A DNA stretch of 11,278 nucleotides from Ruminococcus sp. (GCA_024697705.1 JAILFF010000298.1:1-11278); one strand, 5' to 3'; counted from the stretch's first letter, positions 1-6,154 are shown. Translations and numbers: made by a program. Notes: generated by a model not told the origin, from the sequence alone.

Positions 1-14
1 ATCTTTTATCTTTT

Positions 15-1346
15 TTATTCGTCCATTCCGAATTCAAAACCCTCCGCGTCAAGCTGTTTGGCTATCAGCAGGGCATTGAAACAGCCTCTGAAATTATCGT
101 CAAGCGTCAGCATCGTCGGCTCGGCGGGCTTTTCCTCCGCCTGCATATCCTTAAGCTCGACCGTGCCGCTTTCAAGCTCGCTGTCGCCGATCATCACCGA
201 GAACTTCGCCTTGATCTTGTCGGCGTACTTCATCTGCGCACGGACGCTTCTGCCGACAACATCGCACTCGGCGCGAACGCCGTCCTCGCGAAGCTCACGA
301 CAAAGCTGCATCGCCTTGACCGCCGCCGCTTCGCCCATCGAACCGATGTAAATGTCGCAGTTTTCTTCCTCCGCGAAATCCGCACCCTGATTCTCCATCG
401 TGAGGATAAGTCTTTCAAGACCCATGCCGAAGCCCAGCGCGGGAGTGGGCTTTCCGCCGAGCTCCTCGATAAGCCCGTCATAACGTCCGCCGCCGCAGAC
501 CGTACCCTGCGAACCGATGTCCGTCGAGATGAACTCGAAAACCGTTTTGGTGTAGTAATCAAGTCCGCGCACGATCTTCGGATTTATCGCGAAATCAATG
601 CCCATCGCCTTGAGATACTTTTGCAGGCTCTCGAAGTGCGTGCGGCAGTCGCCGCAGAGATAGTCGATGATCACGGGAGCGCCCTTTGCGATCTCCGAGC
701 AGACCTCACTCTTGCAGTCGAGCAGTCGAAGCGGGTTCTTCTCATAACGCCCGTGACAGGTCTCGCACATCTTGTCGAGATTCGGCTTGAAATAGTCCTT
801 CAAAGCCTGCTGATACTTGGCGCGACATTCGGGGCAGCCTATCGAATTTATGTTCAGCTGAATATTTTTGAGCCCCGCCGCGTCTAAGATAGACTTGGCA
901 AGCGAGATGACCTCCGCATCGGCGCGGGGGTCGGCAGAGCCAGCCATTTCAACGCCGAACTGGTGGAATTCGCGCAGTCTGCCCGCCTGCGGCTTCTCGT
1001 GACGGAAGCACGACAGCACATAGAAGAGCTTCTGCGGCAGACCGTCGTTGAGCAGTCCGTTCTCGATAAGAGCGCGTATCGTGCCGGCAGTTCCCTCCGG
1101 GCGAAGGGTGAAGCCTTCATCTCCGGTGGCAGTTACCGAATACATCTCTTTCTGAACAACGTCGGTAGTGTCGCCCACCGAGCGCACGAAAAGCCCCGTT
1201 TCCTCGAACGTGGGGATACGTATCTCCTTGAAGCCGTAAGCCTCCGCCTGAGATTTCACTATCCCCTCGACGGTGTTCCATTTGTACATCTGCGACGGCA
1301 CGACGTCCCGTGTGCCGTTAGGTCTTTTTACTGTTAACTGTGCCAT
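15..1346 (-). CDS. hisS: Histidyl-tRNA synthetase
   Basis: Class II aminoacyl-tRNA synthetase that charges tRNA-His with histidine using ATP, in the cytoplasm. The 443-aa length is usual for the bacterial enzyme (about 420-450). Visible motifs are TLRPEGT at residues 80-86, motif 2 FRHEKPQAGRLREFHQFGVE at 114-133, the histidine-specific GLDYYT at 261-266, GGGRYDGL at 285-292, and motif 3 GFGMGLERL at 305-313; a C-terminal anticodon-binding domain follows from about 326. Between residues 171 and 234 lie eight cysteines, including CPEC, CETC and CGDC; this Cys-rich insertion is, from memory, common in Firmicutes HisRS and may bind zinc. The ATG at 1344-1346 follows a purine-rich AGGAAAGG-type ribosome binding site. 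It lies 23 nt downstream of the DUF218 gene, so both probably share the T-box-controlled transcript. The gene is complete, with its TAA at 15-17; no terminator is seen in the few bases left. Confidence 0.97.
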   Translation of the reverse strand: MAQLTVKRPNGTRDVVPSQMYKWNTVEGIVKSQAEAYGFKEIRIPTFEETGLFVRSVGDTTDVVQKEMYSVTATGDEGFTLRPEGTAGTIRALIENGLLNDGLPQKLFYVLSCFRHEKPQAGRLREFHQFGVEMAGSADPRADAEVISLAKSILDAAGLKNIQLNINSIGCPECRAKYQQALKDYFKPNLDKMCETCHGRYEKNPLRLLDCKSEVCSEIAKGAPVIIDYLCGDCRTHFESLQKYLKAMGIDFAINPKIVRGLDYYTKTVFEFISTDIGSQGTVCGGGRYDGLIEELGGKPTPALGFGMGLERLILTMENQGADFAEEENCDIYIGSMGEAAAVKAMQLCRELREDGVRAECDVVGRSVRAQMKYADKIKAKFSVMIGDSELESGTVELKDMQAEEKPAEPTMLTLDDNFRGCFNALLIAKQLDAEGFEFGMDE

Positions 1347-1369
1347 TCTTTTCTTTCCTTTCCTGTATT

Positions 1370-1969
1370 TTATTGAATTTCCATATCATTTATCAAATTA
1401 TCCTGCGCGTATTTTTTAAGCTTCATGCACTCTTCGAGAGCCGTGCGCCTGCCTTTTTCCGTCAGCCGCCAGTTATCCTTGGTCGTGCTGCCCATCTGCA
1501 CGGGGCAGGAAAAAAATGCGTACTGCGGCATTATTTTCTCCGCAAGCATCAGCGCCCGCCTCATGTGGTAAGCCGTCGTGACAATTATGATGCTTCGGCA
1601 GCAGGGAAGCTCCCGCATGATTATCTCGGCAGAAAACCGCATATTCTCGGGCGTATTCATGGCAAGCGTTTCGGTCAGGATATCGCACACGGGTACGCCC
1701 GACCCTTCCGCCGCGATAAGCATTGACTTATACTCGGGCATCTCCCCGAGAGAGGTCTTCTGCACCCTTCCGCCGCTGAAAAGCAGTCTGCCCGCTTTCC
1801 TCGCGTGATACAGCTCAACCGCCGCGGGAACGCGGTAGTCGCAGGCTTTGCGGCTGCCCGGCACGAGAATAAGGTCGGCGGTCTGCCCCGCATACTCAAG
1901 CCCGCCGAACAGAAGACTGTCGATAAGCTCGTCGGTCAGCATATTTTCATGAAGCTCCGAAAGTTTCAT
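1370..1969 (-). CDS. YdcF/SanA-like DUF218 family protein
   Basis: A 199-aa soluble protein matching the DUF218 (YdcF-like) fold. Family hallmarks are the hydrophobic strand ending in VPGS (residues 36-39), FSGG (64-67), a conserved Glu (E79), the NTPEN segment (105-109) and TTAYHMRRA (131-139), which matches the usual 'vTs.yH..Ra' motif. No signal peptide or membrane segment is visible, so it resembles stand-alone cytosolic members rather than the membrane-anchored SanA type. The biochemical function of this family is not settled; YdcF of E. coli has been reported to bind S-adenosylmethionine. It is the first gene behind the T-box leader and precedes hisS by 23 nt, so its expression should follow histidine starvation; whether that has meaning for its role is open. 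The ATG at 1967-1969 follows GGGGTGAGG, spaced closely. Confidence 0.85.
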   Translation of the reverse strand: MKLSELHENMLTDELIDSLLFGGLEYAGQTADLILVPGSRKACDYRVPAAVELYHARKAGRLLFSGGRVQKTSLGEMPEYKSMLIAAEGSGVPVCDILTETLAMNTPENMRFSAEIIMRELPCCRSIIIVTTAYHMRRALMLAEKIMPQYAFFSCPVQMGSTTKDNWRLTEKGRRTALEECMKLKKYAQDNLINDMEIQ

Positions 1970-1995
1970 ACCTCACCCCGTCGGGTCAATAAACC

Positions 1996-2032
1996 AAAAA
2001 ACGCGGCTGTCCCGTAAAATAGGGACAACCGC
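1996..2032 (-). terminator. T-box regulatory intrinsic terminator
   Basis: On the minus strand, GCGGTTGTCCC pairs with GGGACAGCCGC (11 bp with one G-U pair) across the loop TATTTTAC, followed by a run of six T (1996-2001). The 5' arm overlaps the region just after the T-box motif, as required for mutually exclusive antiterminator and terminator folds. It lies about 27 nt before the DUF218 start codon. Confidence 0.92.
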
Positions 2033-2176
2033 AGCTGTGATACCACCCTGATTGCAGACAGTATTCCCCCGTCTGCCGCTCATCTTCTCCTTAACGCGGA
2101 GGAAACGCACGCGCTTGAACACGCGCAGACTGATAAGGGTGTCATAATCGGTGCCCCCCGCGGACGCTCTCACCAT

Positions 2177-2212
2177 GGTAAAAACTTGTTTTTGGTAAAA
2201 ACTTGTTTTTAC
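2177..2212 (-). repeat. Duplicated hairpin inside the T-box leader
   Basis: On the minus strand, GGTAAAAACAAGTTTTTACC is a perfect 9-bp hairpin with loop AA. It is followed directly by a second copy of the unit AAAAACAAGTTTTTACC, giving a 17-bp tandem duplication. It sits within the stem I part of the T-box, between the GACGAGGG segment and the GAGAGC segment. Confidence 0.8.
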
Positions 2213-2303
2213 CTTCGCCCTCGCTTGTTCGGGTTTACACACCGCTGCTTTCCCTCGTCGCTGCCTTTAAGAAATATAAATTATCAATGCCCGATCGCCG
2301 ACA

Positions 2304-2720
2304 TTAAACGTCGCGGTCGAGGTTCGGATTCACTATATTGCGCCAGTCGAGGTCGCCCCTGTCGAGCGCGTGTATCAGCGCTTCGGCGGTAGCGATATTC
2401 GTGGCGACAGGGATATTGTGTACATCGCAGAGCCTTAACAGATTAGCCTCGTTCGGCTCGTTCGGCTTGGCGGAGATGGGATCGCGGAAGAAAAGCAGAA
2501 GGTCTATCTCGTTGCAGGAGATCCTTGCCGCTATCTGCTGTGCGCCGCCCTGAGAGCCGCTCATATATCTCTGTATCGGCAGACCCGTAGCCTCGGAAAC
2601 GAGCTTGCCTGTCGTGCCCGTCGCGCAGAGCGTGTTCCTGCTGAGCACTCCGCAATAGGCTATGCAAAACTGCACCATGAGTTCCTTCTTAGTATCGTGA
2701 GCTATCAATGCGATATTCAA
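2304..2720 (-). CDS. mgsA: Methylglyoxal synthase homologue with altered active site
   Basis: 138 aa, family-typical length without the short N-terminal extension of the E. coli enzyme. MgsA converts dihydroxyacetone phosphate to methylglyoxal plus phosphate. It aligns without gaps to E. coli MgsA at an offset of 11. H8 (E. coli H19), the phosphate-binding TGTTG (34-38) and FFRDP with D80 (D91) are kept. The catalytic base D71 is Ala60, H98 is Asn87 and D101 is Asn90. Activity is therefore doubtful, or the chemistry is altered. The start is TTG at 2718-2720: GGGGTG lies 7 nt upstream, an in-frame TGA lies three codons before it, and any later ATG would remove the AHD motif. It lies 63 nt downstream of minD with no terminator between, so they are probably co-transcribed. 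The min-rodA-mgsA neighbourhood is known in Clostridia. Confidence 0.88.
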   Translation of the reverse strand: MNIALIAHDTKKELMVQFCIAYCGVLSRNTLCATGTTGKLVSEATGLPIQRYMSGSQGGAQQIAARISCNEIDLLLFFRDPISAKPNEPNEANLLRLCDVHNIPVATNIATAEALIHALDRGDLDWRNIVNPNLDRDV

Positions 2721-2783
2721 TTTAAATCACCCCGTAAAATAATTAATAAGTATCCCCGAAGCCCGCGCCGTCAGATCATCGGA

Positions 2784-3521
2784 TCAGACCTTTACCGCGA
2801 TGGGCATTGAAGCGCCCTTGATGCGTCTTGCGATGTTCGAGAACGCGGCGAAGCCCTCGGTGTTCGAGCCGAGTGCGACCCCCTTGCCCGTGGACATCGG
2901 TATGGCGGGATCCTCCGGAACGACTCCGATAAGCTGAACGCCCACCGAGTCGATTATCATATCAAGGTCGTCAAGACCGTCGTTGTCGAAGACCTTACGG
3001 CTCGCCTTGTTGATGATGAGCCGCTGCTTCTTCGTGCCGCGCTTGTAGAATTCGTCGGACATCATTCTCGCGTCGCGGACGCTTGTCGGGTCGATGGACG
3101 TAACGAGAAGTATCAGGTCGGAATTGGCGACCACGTCGAAGACGGGTCCGTTTATCCCTACCGAGGTATCTATAAGGATATACTCAAAGTATTTCCTCAT
3201 ATCCTCCATGATCTTTTCGATCTGTTCGGCTGTTATGCGGATATAAGGATCGGACGGTGCGCACAGCACCGAAAGGTTGGTGGCGAGCTTAACGTCTATC
3301 GCCGCCTTGTAAGCGTCGATCTCGCCTTTGAGCACGTTGCCCAGATCGTTTTCTATCTTGCCGTCGATGCCGAGCATAAGATCCATGCATCTCATGCCGA
3401 AATCAAGCTCGATGATAAGTGTACGGGCGCCCTGCTTCGCGAGCGCGTAGCCCAGGCAGGCGCTTATTGTGGATTTGCCGGCGCCGCCCTTTCCGGACGT
3501 TACCGCGATTACATCAGACAT
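2784..3521 (-). CDS. minD: MinD-like P-loop ATPase (septum site-determining / ParA superfamily)
   Basis: 245-aa deviant Walker A ATPase of the MinD/ParA/Mrp group. GKGGAGKST (residues 10-18) contains the signature Lys11 and the P-loop Lys16; the Walker A' aspartate is in IIELD (D40); Walker B is ILID (D118). The segment DTSVGI replaces the DxPAGI usual in MinD, and INKASRK (169-175) resembles the adenine-contacting region. MinD normally cycles on and off the membrane to place the division septum with MinC, and with MinE or DivIVA. The amphipathic C-terminal membrane-targeting helix of typical MinD is not obvious here; the protein ends in MPIAVKV. No minC or minE is present within the window. 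The ATG at 3519-3521 has a weak AAAGGGG site about 12 nt upstream. MinD is favoured over a generic ParA by its length and the mgsA neighbour. Confidence 0.8.
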   Translation of the reverse strand: MSDVIAVTSGKGGAGKSTISACLGYALAKQGARTLIIELDFGMRCMDLMLGIDGKIENDLGNVLKGEIDAYKAAIDVKLATNLSVLCAPSDPYIRITAEQIEKIMEDMRKYFEYILIDTSVGINGPVFDVVANSDLILLVTSIDPTSVRDARMMSDEFYKRGTKKQRLIINKASRKVFDNDGLDDLDMIIDSVGVQLIGVVPEDPAIPMSTGKGVALGSNTEGFAAFSNIARRIKGASMPIAVKV

Positions 3522-3618
3522 ATTTCAGTTTTTCCCCTTTCATACCGACAGACCGTTTCAATACTTTGAGGCGTTGAAAACGGGTCCTGTCCTGCAAAAA
3601 CAGTATTACCTAATATAT

Positions 3619-3646
3619 ATTTTACCACATAATTCGGATTTGTCAA
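3619..3646 (-). promoter_or_regulatory. Promoter of minD-mgsA
   Basis: On the minus strand, TTGACA (3641-3646) and TAAAAT (3619-3624) are separated by 16 bp, with TGTGG just before the -10. This gives a leader of roughly 90 nt before minD. Confidence 0.65.
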
Positions 3647-3951
3647 AGAAAATTTCTGTAAAATATTTAATTTCGTTCCAAAATCGTGAGTTTACATTAA
3701 TCCAAACACGGAAATTTATATACTTTGCACAATTCGCACAACGGCACGGAACATCTCGGGCGGTCTTCGGCTGTCAGCCTGCATACTTAATCGTGTGAAA
3801 TTCCGATTTTGTGTTCGCAAGAACCGCACAAATGTTCCAAAATGAGCGCCGCGGAGACGGTCCGGACGCTCTTGACCCGCGAAACGGCTGCGGTCATTTG
3901 TCATAAGTGCTAAATAATTGATATATCCTAATAAATTATTCTGACAAGTTA
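3647..3951. other. Gene-free spacer between divergent promoters
   Basis: About 300 bp between the divergent minD promoter and the promoter of the peptidase-like gene. An 80-codon minus-strand open frame here has no ribosome binding site and no recognisable composition, so no gene is called. A GC-richer middle part (about 3843-3895) can form two imperfect hairpins (GAGCG...CGCTC and TGACCCGC...GCGGTCA); nothing shows they are functional. Confidence 0.6.
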
Positions 3952-3980
3952 TTGACATTTGAACGGAAATATGCTACAAT
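3952..3980 (+). promoter_or_regulatory. Strong sigma-A-type promoter with extended -10
   Basis: TTGACA (3952-3957) and TACAAT (3975-3980) with a 17-bp spacer; TGC directly before the -10 makes it an extended -10 promoter. The predicted start of transcription near 3987 leaves only about 13 nt before the ATG at 4000, nearly all of it ribosome binding site. The alternative upstream TTG start of the open frame lies inside this -35 box and can be dismissed. Confidence 0.85.
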
Positions 3981-3999
3981 GAATAGTGGAGGTGCTTAT

Positions 4000-4833
4000 A
4001 TGAATACTCAGACCATTACCTTTAATTCCGATACAACAGAGATCCTCACTTTACAATCTGAATATACAAAAGTAGCCGATGAAAACGGCAAGTATTACGG
4101 CGGCGATCAGAGATGGTTCCGCGGTATGCCCTACTACGGGATAATTTCTCCCTCGGGCTGCGGAGTCGTTGCTATCTGCGATATCTGTCTTTACATAGCG
4201 GGGCAGAGCAGCCGCAACCGTTCGCCCCTTACCGACGATTTCAAGAACGGACAGATAACCGCTCAGGATTACATCGAATATGTAAAGAGCTTCAATGACC
4301 TTTATATAAATCTTCATCACCGCATGGATCCGATAGGCAGAAAATTCCAGATGAACAATCTTGACGGCAAGACGGGCAAGATCATGACCACCTATTTCAA
4401 ATCCAATATGATACCTCTTAAGGTCTCGGCGCACAGCATGAAGGACGTAAAGGACTTGCAGGGCAGACCCATCACCGAGCTTGCGAGCTACAAGGAGATA
4501 TGCGGTTCGATACGAAACGACCTCCCCGTTATAATAGGCATCAGCCCTTCCTCGAAGGAGGACGCTATCCCCATGTACGTCAAGAAGCGCAATCAGTTGG
4601 TATTCGGTCTTAAGACCTCCACACAGAACCATTATGTGACAGTAACGGGAGTATTCACCGACAAGAGCGGCAATCCGCAGAATTCGGTAATGTATCAGGT
4701 AGCTTCGTGGGGCAAGGAATACTACATCAACGCCGCCGACCTGCATCATCACCTCACCTGCGGGCAGGGGCTTATCGGAAAGCTTGTCTGCAAGTTCGGC
4801 AACAACCTGACCGTCATCGACCCGAGAGGCTAA
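4000..4833 (+). CDS. Putative C39/papain-like cysteine peptidase-fold protein
   Basis: 277-aa protein of unrecognised specific function. The layout suggests a papain-like (C39-like) fold. SGCGVVA around Cys54 looks like the nucleophile at the start of a helix. LPVIIGI (175-181) and NHYVTVTGVF (210-219) with His211 match the 'gpvivgi ... HyvtVtGy' pattern. VASWGKEYYIN (234-244) resembles the papain NSWG segment, with Ala at the place of the active-site Asn. No signal peptide or membrane segment is present, so it should be cytosolic or delivered unconventionally. The start is ATG 4000, behind GGAGGTG (3988-3994) and a fitting promoter; longer starts fall within the promoter. It is followed after 3 nt by tag, so the two are co-transcribed and probably translationally coupled. 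Peptidase activity is inferred from motifs only; a non-catalytic role is possible. Confidence 0.6.
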   Translation: MNTQTITFNSDTTEILTLQSEYTKVADENGKYYGGDQRWFRGMPYYGIISPSGCGVVAICDICLYIAGQSSRNRSPLTDDFKNGQITAQDYIEYVKSFNDLYINLHHRMDPIGRKFQMNNLDGKTGKIMTTYFKSNMIPLKVSAHSMKDVKDLQGRPITELASYKEICGSIRNDLPVIIGISPSSKEDAIPMYVKKRNQLVFGLKTSTQNHYVTVTGVFTDKSGNPQNSVMYQVASWGKEYYINAADLHHHLTCGQGLIGKLVCKFGNNLTVIDPRG

Positions 4834-4836
4834 ACC

Positions 4837-5403
4837 GTGACAGACAAGCCGCGCTGCCGCTGGTGCAACATGAACAACCCCGCGTACATAGCGTATCACG
4901 ATAACGAGTGGGGCAAGCCGCTGCACGACGACAGGGCGCTTTACGAGCTGCTGATCCTCGAAGGCTTTCAGGCGGGGCTTTCGTGGGAGTGTATCCTCAA
5001 CAAGCGCGGGGCGTTCCGCGAGGCGTTTGACGGATTCGACATTAATATAGTATGCCGATACGACGAAGAAAAGCTCGCGGCTTTGGCTGAGGACAAGGGT
5101 ATTGTCCGCAACAGGCGGAAGATCGCCGCTGCCGTGAAAAACAGCATTGTCTTTCGGGAGATACAGGCGGAATTCGGCAGCTTTGACAGCTATCTGTGGG
5201 GCTTTACGGGCGGGAAGACGCTTGCCGAGAGCTACACCGTGCGCACGACAAGTCCGCTTTCCGACAAAATTTCAGCCGACTTAAAAAAGCGCGGAATGAG
5301 TTTTGTGGGCTCGACGATAATCTACTCGCTTCTGCAATCGGCGGGAGTGATAAACGCCCACGGGGAGGAGTGTTTTCTTTTTCCCTCAAAGCAAAAAATT
5401 TAA
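4837..5403 (+). CDS. tag: DNA-3-methyladenine glycosylase I
   Basis: 188-aa Tag family enzyme, which excises 3-methyladenine from alkylated DNA as the first step of base excision repair. The N-terminal CRWC..(N)PAYIAYHDNEWG matches E. coli CGW..PLYIAYHDNEWG. The zinc ligands correspond to Cys7, His21, His175 and Cys179. The catalytic-pocket motif LEGFQAGLSW carries Glu42, equivalent to E. coli Glu38. KKRGMSFVGSTIIYSLLQSAGVINAH (145-175 region) is the family's second conserved block. All key residues are present, so it should be active. The start is GTG at 4837 with GAGAGG 7 nt upstream, 3 nt after the stop of the peptidase-like gene. An intrinsic terminator follows 10 nt after the TAA, closing a two-gene operon. 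Confidence 0.96.
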   Translation: MTDKPRCRWCNMNNPAYIAYHDNEWGKPLHDDRALYELLILEGFQAGLSWECILNKRGAFREAFDGFDINIVCRYDEEKLAALAEDKGIVRNRRKIAAAVKNSIVFREIQAEFGSFDSYLWGFTGGKTLAESYTVRTTSPLSDKISADLKKRGMSFVGSTIIYSLLQSAGVINAHGEECFLFPSKQKI

Positions 5404-5413
5404 GCACATTCGC

Positions 5414-5441
5414 AAGCCGTTCCTTGATGGGGCGGCTTTTT
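5414..5441 (+). terminator. Intrinsic terminator after tag
   Basis: AGCCGTTCC (5415-5423) pairs with GGGGCGGCT (5429-5437), 9 bp with two G-U pairs, extendable by one A-T, across the loop TTGAT. It is followed by a short T run and, 4 nt on, a second T5 run. Confidence 0.8.
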
Positions 5442-5468
5442 CACGTTTTTGGGGCTGCGGCATATACT
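5440..5468 (+). promoter_or_regulatory. Weak candidate promoter for the DUF3343 gene
   Basis: TTCACG (5440-5445) and TATACT (5463-5468) with a 17-bp spacer. The -35 matches poorly and it overlaps the end of the tag terminator, so it is offered only as the best candidate. Confidence 0.3.
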
Positions 5469-5505
5469 GATAATGAGTCGGGGAATTTGTTTTGGGGGTG
5501 ATCTT

Positions 5506-5715
5506 TTGAAGCATCTTATCGGCATGACCTCGATAACGTATGCGGTCAAGGCGGAAAAGCTGTTAAAGGCGAACGGGATAAGGGTGAGGATAGTTCCCAC
5601 GCCGAAGACGGTCGGGAGCGGGTGCGGGTATTCGCTGGAGCTGAGTGAGCCGCCCGAACGGGCTGCCGCGCTGTTGAAAGAAAACGGGATAAGGATTAAG
5701 CAGATATACGGCTGA
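5506..5715 (+). CDS. DUF3343 (putative Se/S carrier-like) small protein
   Basis: 69-aa protein matching DUF3343. MTSITYAVKAEKLLKANGI corresponds to the family's 'F.st..Am..E..Lk..gi' start; RIVPTPKTVGSGCGYSLEL (residues 28-46) matches the signature 'rlIPtPr.iss.CGlal', with the conserved Cys40. Family members often sit beside selenium or sulfur metabolism genes (yedF-, cysteine desulfurase-like) and are annotated as putative Se/S carriers, but the role is not proven; no such partner is in this window. The chosen start is TTG 5506, because GGGGGTG (5494-5500) lies 5 nt upstream and this gives the usual family length. The in-frame ATG at 5473 would add 11 atypical residues and place the Shine-Dalgarno inside the gene. 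It stands alone between the tag terminator and the repeat island. Confidence 0.78.
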   Translation: MKHLIGMTSITYAVKAEKLLKANGIRVRIVPTPKTVGSGCGYSLELSEPPERAAALLKENGIRIKQIYG

Positions 5716-5734
5716 AAAAGAGTAAAGAAAAAAA

Positions 5735-5857
5735 GCAAAGCAAGGGCAAACCAAAAGTCTTAGGAAGTTGAAAAGAACCGCAAAGCAAGGGCATACCAAA
5801 AGTCTTAAGAAGTTGAAAAGAATCGCAAAGCAAGGGCAAACCAAAAGTCTTAGGAAG
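5735..5857 (+). repeat. Three tandem 45-bp repeats
   Basis: Units begin at 5735, 5780 and 5825. The consensus starts GCAAAGCAAGGGCAAACC and continues AAAAGTCTTAGGAAG, then TTGAAAAGAA(C/T)C. The second unit differs from the first at three positions. The third diverges after 33 nt, where it runs into the G-rich hairpin arm. No spacers separate the units. The minus strand reads as a short repetitive peptide (LPKTFGLPLLC), which has no support as a gene. Confidence 0.92.
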
Positions 5858-5899
5858 GGGGTGTGTGGGAGAACCCTTCTTCAGAAGGGTTGCCCCCAC
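5840..5899 (+). repeat. Left arm of 60-bp inverted repeat (dispersed repeat family)
   Basis: Begins ACCAAAAGTCTTAGGAAG and ends in a strong hairpin: AACCCTTCT pairs with AGAAGGGTT over loop TC, flanked by G-rich and C-rich arms. The reverse complement of 6301-6360 matches it at 58 of 60 positions. Confidence 0.93.
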
Positions 5900-6046
5900 A
5901 GAAGCCTACGACGGTCGGAAACATCTCGGTGAAAGACAACAGTACGGTTCAAAAATAAAATCGGCAATTCAATAAAAAAGTCGGAAAAAATCAGAAGTTT
6001 ATAGCTCTGCATATCGTGACGGAAACAAGAGAATTGCCGATTTTAG

Positions 6047-6078
6047 ATTTGCGAAAGAGCGCAGCGATTTTCGCAAAT
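6047..6078. repeat. Hairpin H1 of the palindromic element
   Basis: ATTTGCGAAA (6047-6056) pairs perfectly with TTTCGCAAAT (6069-6078) over a 12-nt loop GAGCGCAGCGAT. Its mirror copy H2 keeps the loop but has a different stem. Confidence 0.85.
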
Positions 6079-6122
6079 GAAAATTCCCCTCCGTCAGTAT
6101 TTTTCGGAATCCCGCGCTATTG

Positions 6123-6154
6123 TTGGACGAAAATCGCTTCGCTCTTTCGTCCAA
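6123..6154. repeat. Hairpin H2 of the palindromic element
   Basis: TTGGACGAAA (6123-6132) pairs perfectly with TTTCGTCCAA (6145-6154). Read on the minus strand the loop is GAGCGAAGCGAT, 11 of 12 identical to the H1 loop. Confidence 0.85.

Larger units (their letters stand above)
1996..2270 (-). ncRNA. T-box riboswitch leader (probably tRNA-His)
   Basis: Read on the minus strand, the leader shows the order expected of a T-box. A GACGAGGGAAAGCAG segment near its start and GAGAGCG near 2167-2173 resemble stem I. A candidate specifier GACACC contains CAC (His) at 2139-2141. A stem III hairpin GCAGAC/GTCTGC lies at 2054-2076. The T-box proper, AGGGTGGTATCAC (2037-2049), is followed by the terminator. 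Uncharged tRNA would pair with the specifier and the T-box side bulge, favouring the antiterminator. The downstream hisS agrees with a His codon, but the specifier was picked by position and context, not by a structural alignment; GAC or ACC are the frame-shifted alternatives. The upstream boundary is approximate. Confidence 0.88.

Noticed and set aside
3716..3958. 80-codon minus-strand frame between the divergent promoters
   Set aside because: No ribosome binding site or family resemblance, and its start overlaps the opposite promoter.
3952..3999. N-terminal extension of the peptidase-like gene from a TTG at 3952
   Set aside because: The TTG lies in the -35 box of the gene's own promoter, and a perfect GGAGGTG sits before the ATG at 4000.
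4051..4926. 291-codon minus-strand open frame
   Set aside because: Antisense to the peptidase-like gene and the start of tag, with no ribosome binding site or recognisable domain.
5735..5857. CRISPR array
   Set aside because: The 45-bp units are directly adjacent with no unique spacers, and no cas genes are present.
5563..5899. Minus-strand frames encoding repeated LPKTFGLPLLC peptides
   Set aside because: The periodic peptide is a by-product of the 45-bp non-coding tandem repeat; no start site support.
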